A DNA stretch of 64,000 bases, taken from contig NZ_MTCM01000002.1 of NCBI RefSeq assembly GCF_002000245.1, positions 682,001 through 746,000 on the forward strand, given 5' to 3'. The translations under genes and the position numbers were made by a program. Shown here one piece after another: positions 62,154-64,000 of this stretch. This DNA comes from Sphingobacterium sp. CZ-UAM. Its GTDB lineage: Bacteria > Bacteroidota > Bacteroidia > Sphingobacteriales > Sphingobacteriaceae. The stretch's first letter is position 1. Every line of letters starts with the position of its first letter. The notes beneath the pieces were generated by a model that ran no database searches, had not been told where the DNA came from, and saw only the letters and a program-made list of their open reading frames with translations.

Positions 62154-63467
62154 ATGGCAAGAGAAATTTTTGAAACCAAGCGAAAGGCCCTGAAAATAAA
62201 TCTAAATCCTGAGATTTACGGAACCTTCGCTGAGATCGGTGCTGGACAGGAAGTCGCACGTAATTTTTTCAATGCAGGGGCTGCTTCCGGCACAATTGCA
62301 AAAACAATGTCAGCGTATGACATGGCATTCAGTGATGCGATTTACGGCGAGGAAGAGGATGGCAGATATGTCAGCAGAACCCGCTTACAAAAAATGCTTT
62401 CTCATGAATTTGATTTGCTGACGCAACGACTACATGGTGATAAGTATTGCAACAAAAAGTTCTTTGCCTTTGCAGATACTGTTACTACGCTGAACTTCAC
62501 CAAAACCAATGAGCCTCATGGCTGGATTGGTCTCCGTTTTCAGCACGAAGTCGGTGGCCCCACCAATGATATCATCGTCCATGTCAGGCTTTTGGACAGC
62601 GACAATCAGCTGCAACAAAAAGTATTGGGTATTATTGGCGTAAACTTGTTATTTGCGGCTTACTACTATACGGAAAATGTACAGACCATGATTGAATCCC
62701 TGGTCGACAATCTATCTGTCGGATCAGTAGAAATTGATCTTGTTAAGTTAAATGGCCCTTTGTTTGAAAATGTCAATCAACGGCTGATCAACTTATACCT
62801 AATTGCCAAAGGGTTTGCGAAAGCCGCTATTTTCCAACCAGATGGAAAAGCAGTACAGATCAAGGATTATTTGTACAAAAAGAATATCATCTTGCTACGT
62901 ACAAAATACCGTCAGAAATCACTTCCTAACTTTGACCTATTTAATCTTGCTGTAGAGCAGTTTAAGAAAAATACGGGAGCAACAGACAAGGATACCATCG
63001 TATTGATCGAGGTATTAATGGGAAATGTACTGGAGGATACACATGAAATCACAGATGAAGATCTACAGGAATTTGCATCGAGAGCAGATGAATTATGCGC
63101 TACAGGCAATAATATTATTGTCAGCAACTTCCGTAGAAATAACCATCTCGCTGAGTTTATTAGTAACTTTAAACCCAAAAATATCGGAATTGCAACAAAC
63201 GTTTATAACTTAAAAAACATCTTCAATTCGGACAACTATAACAAAGAGCTTTATACCAACGAGTTATTATCCTACATATCCGGTATGTTCAATAAAAATG
63301 TAAAGCTTTATGCTTATCCATATCTATTGAAAAAGGAAAATAAAATCATCACGACGCAAAATATGCCCGTCTCCGAAGAAGCCAAACCGCTATTTGAATT
63401 CTTAATTAAAAACGGTTATATCATTGATATTGAAAATTACGACGAGAAGTTTGTAAAAACCGTATAG
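62154..63467 (+). CDS. Conserved protein of unknown function, about 440 residues
   Basis: The start is the ATG at 62154 (MAREIFETKRKALKINLNPE); the frame's earlier TTG lies inside the promoter box. The ~437-residue product is soluble and globular. Strongly patterned segments include YGTFAEIGAGQEVARNFFNA, AASGTIAKTMSAYDMAFSDA and GWIGLRFQHEVGGPTNDIIV. I recall close relatives in many Bacteroidota and some other phyla, often with unreliable names, so I give no function. It stands alone between two terminators and has an almost leaderless message. Confidence 0.8.
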   Translation: MAREIFETKRKALKINLNPEIYGTFAEIGAGQEVARNFFNAGAASGTIAKTMSAYDMAFSDAIYGEEEDGRYVSRTRLQKMLSHEFDLLTQRLHGDKYCNKKFFAFADTVTTLNFTKTNEPHGWIGLRFQHEVGGPTNDIIVHVRLLDSDNQLQQKVLGIIGVNLLFAAYYYTENVQTMIESLVDNLSVGSVEIDLVKLNGPLFENVNQRLINLYLIAKGFAKAAIFQPDGKAVQIKDYLYKKNIILLRTKYRQKSLPNFDLFNLAVEQFKKNTGATDKDTIVLIEVLMGNVLEDTHEITDEDLQEFASRADELCATGNNIIVSNFRRNNHLAEFISNFKPKNIGIATNVYNLKNIFNSDNYNKELYTNELLSYISGMFNKNVKLYAYPYLLKKENKIITTQNMPVSEEAKPLFEFLIKNGYIIDIENYDEKFVKTV

Positions 63468-63488
63468 TGCAAATCTTTGCTATAATTT

Positions 63489-63516
63489 ATAGTCCAATTT
63501 CGTTAAATTGGACTAT
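63489..63516. terminator. Terminator between the conserved gene and idi
   Basis: ATAGTCCAATTT pairs perfectly with AAATTGGACTAT around a 4-nt loop and is followed by ATTTATAT. Confidence 0.8.
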
Positions 63517-63533
63517 ATTTATATCTGAGCCTT

Positions 63534-64000
63534 ATGAAGCAAGAACATGTAATACTAGTCGATTCCAATGACACTGTCATTGGGGGTATGGAGAAATACG
63601 AAGCTCACGAAAAGGGCTTGCTGCATCGGGCGTTCAGTGTCTTTTTATTCAATGACATGGGTCAGCTGCTCTTACAGCAAAGGGCCTTAGACAAATATCA
63701 CTGTGGTGGATTATGGACCAACAGCTGCTGTTCCCATCAACGGCTTGGCGAAAGTAATTTGGAAGCTGCCACACGGCGCCTGATGGAGGAGCTTCGTATA
63801 GAAGCATCAGACCTATATGATTCATTTTCATTTGTATACAAAGCCGAGTTTGACAATGGCCTTACAGAGCATGAGTTTGATCATGTACTTATTGGCAAAT
63901 TCAACGGTGAATCTGATTTTAATGTTGCAGAAGTAGCTGCTATACAATATTTGGATCAACAACAGATTAAAGATGAGATCACGCACTTTCCAGAGAAATT
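63534..64000 (+). CDS. idi: Isopentenyl-diphosphate delta-isomerase type I, 3'-truncated by the window edge
   Basis: The visible 155 codons begin MKQEHVILVDSNDTVIGGME and contain HRAFSVFLFNDMGQLLLQQR, GLWTNSCCSHQRLGE with the catalytic Cys, ATRRLMEELRIE as the Nudix-like metal box, and EHEFDHVLIGKF with the second catalytic Glu. The enzyme converts IPP to DMAPP for isoprenoid synthesis. It starts 17 nt after the terminator hairpin; the 3' end lies outside. Confidence 0.93.
   Translation, partial: MKQEHVILVDSNDTVIGGMEKYEAHEKGLLHRAFSVFLFNDMGQLLLQQRALDKYHCGGLWTNSCCSHQRLGESNLEAATRRLMEELRIEASDLYDSFSFVYKAEFDNGLTEHEFDHVLIGKFNGESDFNVAEVAAIQYLDQQQIKDEITHFPEK

Noticed and set aside
1-64000. CRISPR arrays and rRNA genes
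   Set aside because: No regularly spaced repeats of the right size and no rRNA-like stretches were seen; the tandem 15-bp units at 9031-9090 are a coding linker.

Overview
The window comes from a member of the Bacteroidota, most likely Sphingobacterium or a close relative in Sphingobacteriaceae. The evidence is a SusC/SusD locus, TonB receptors with an N-terminal carboxypeptidase-like domain, a fused NagB/PIG-L protein, AT-rich spacers, many lipoproteins with a Cys-(K/R/Q)-K-D start, and TAnnTTTG promoter boxes. I recognise families by eye only; no database search was run.

Left part (1-12.7 kb). This is accessory DNA with scars of mobile elements: a frameshifted IS982-type transposase fragment, a frameshifted remnant gene, an HU gene followed by a decayed second HU copy, and a decayed IS3-type element near 12 kb. 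A three-gene minus-strand operon (O-antigen-ligase-like membrane protein, lipoprotein with a JAB/MPN-like motif, transglutaminase-like protein) is followed by three consecutive gene pairs. Each pair is a lipoprotein with a shared N-terminal half, a Gly/Pro/Thr linker and an unrelated C-terminal domain (HELIH zincin; JAB/MPN-like; unknown), then a small partner gene.

Middle part (12.8-24 kb). This looks like an integrated element ending at a tyrosine integrase beside tRNA-Glu. It carries a damaged mobilisation module (HTH protein, small protein, frameshifted BfmA-like gene), a Fic AMP-transferase-like protein with an AbiEi-like N-terminus behind an array of short repeats, a hairpin-rich non-coding stretch, three XRE regulators with a similar C-terminal helix, a strongly folded candidate RNA with its own promoter and terminator-like end, a fourth lipoprotein/partner pair, and an S41 protease lipoprotein. 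Five of these lipoprotein transcription units (the four pairs and the S41 gene) share an upstream motif GGGAC-N16-CGTC. Its spacing is identical in all five and it looks like an ECF sigma-factor promoter. The lipoprotein/partner pairs plus this common signal are the best candidate for an undescribed system: a co-regulated, modular, probably surface-exposed effector set with partner (possibly immunity) proteins.

Right part (24-64 kb). This is mostly conserved chromosome: chitobiase and NagB for GlcNAc use, a TonB siderophore-type receptor, an aminotransferase, TlpA-like thioredoxin, RadA, an M19 dipeptidase, a serine hydrolase that has lost the GH3 catalytic half of its usual fusion, XseA/XseB, pirin, an Asp/Glu racemase, a SusC/SusD-type glycan-uptake operon without enzymes, a LytS/LytTR two-component pair with a thioredoxin-like protein, a second identical tRNA-Glu, PurD, an MG2/plug protein, enoyl-CoA hydratase, phosphosugar mutase, NUDIX hydrolase, a conserved protein of unknown function, and the start of Idi, cut by the window edge.
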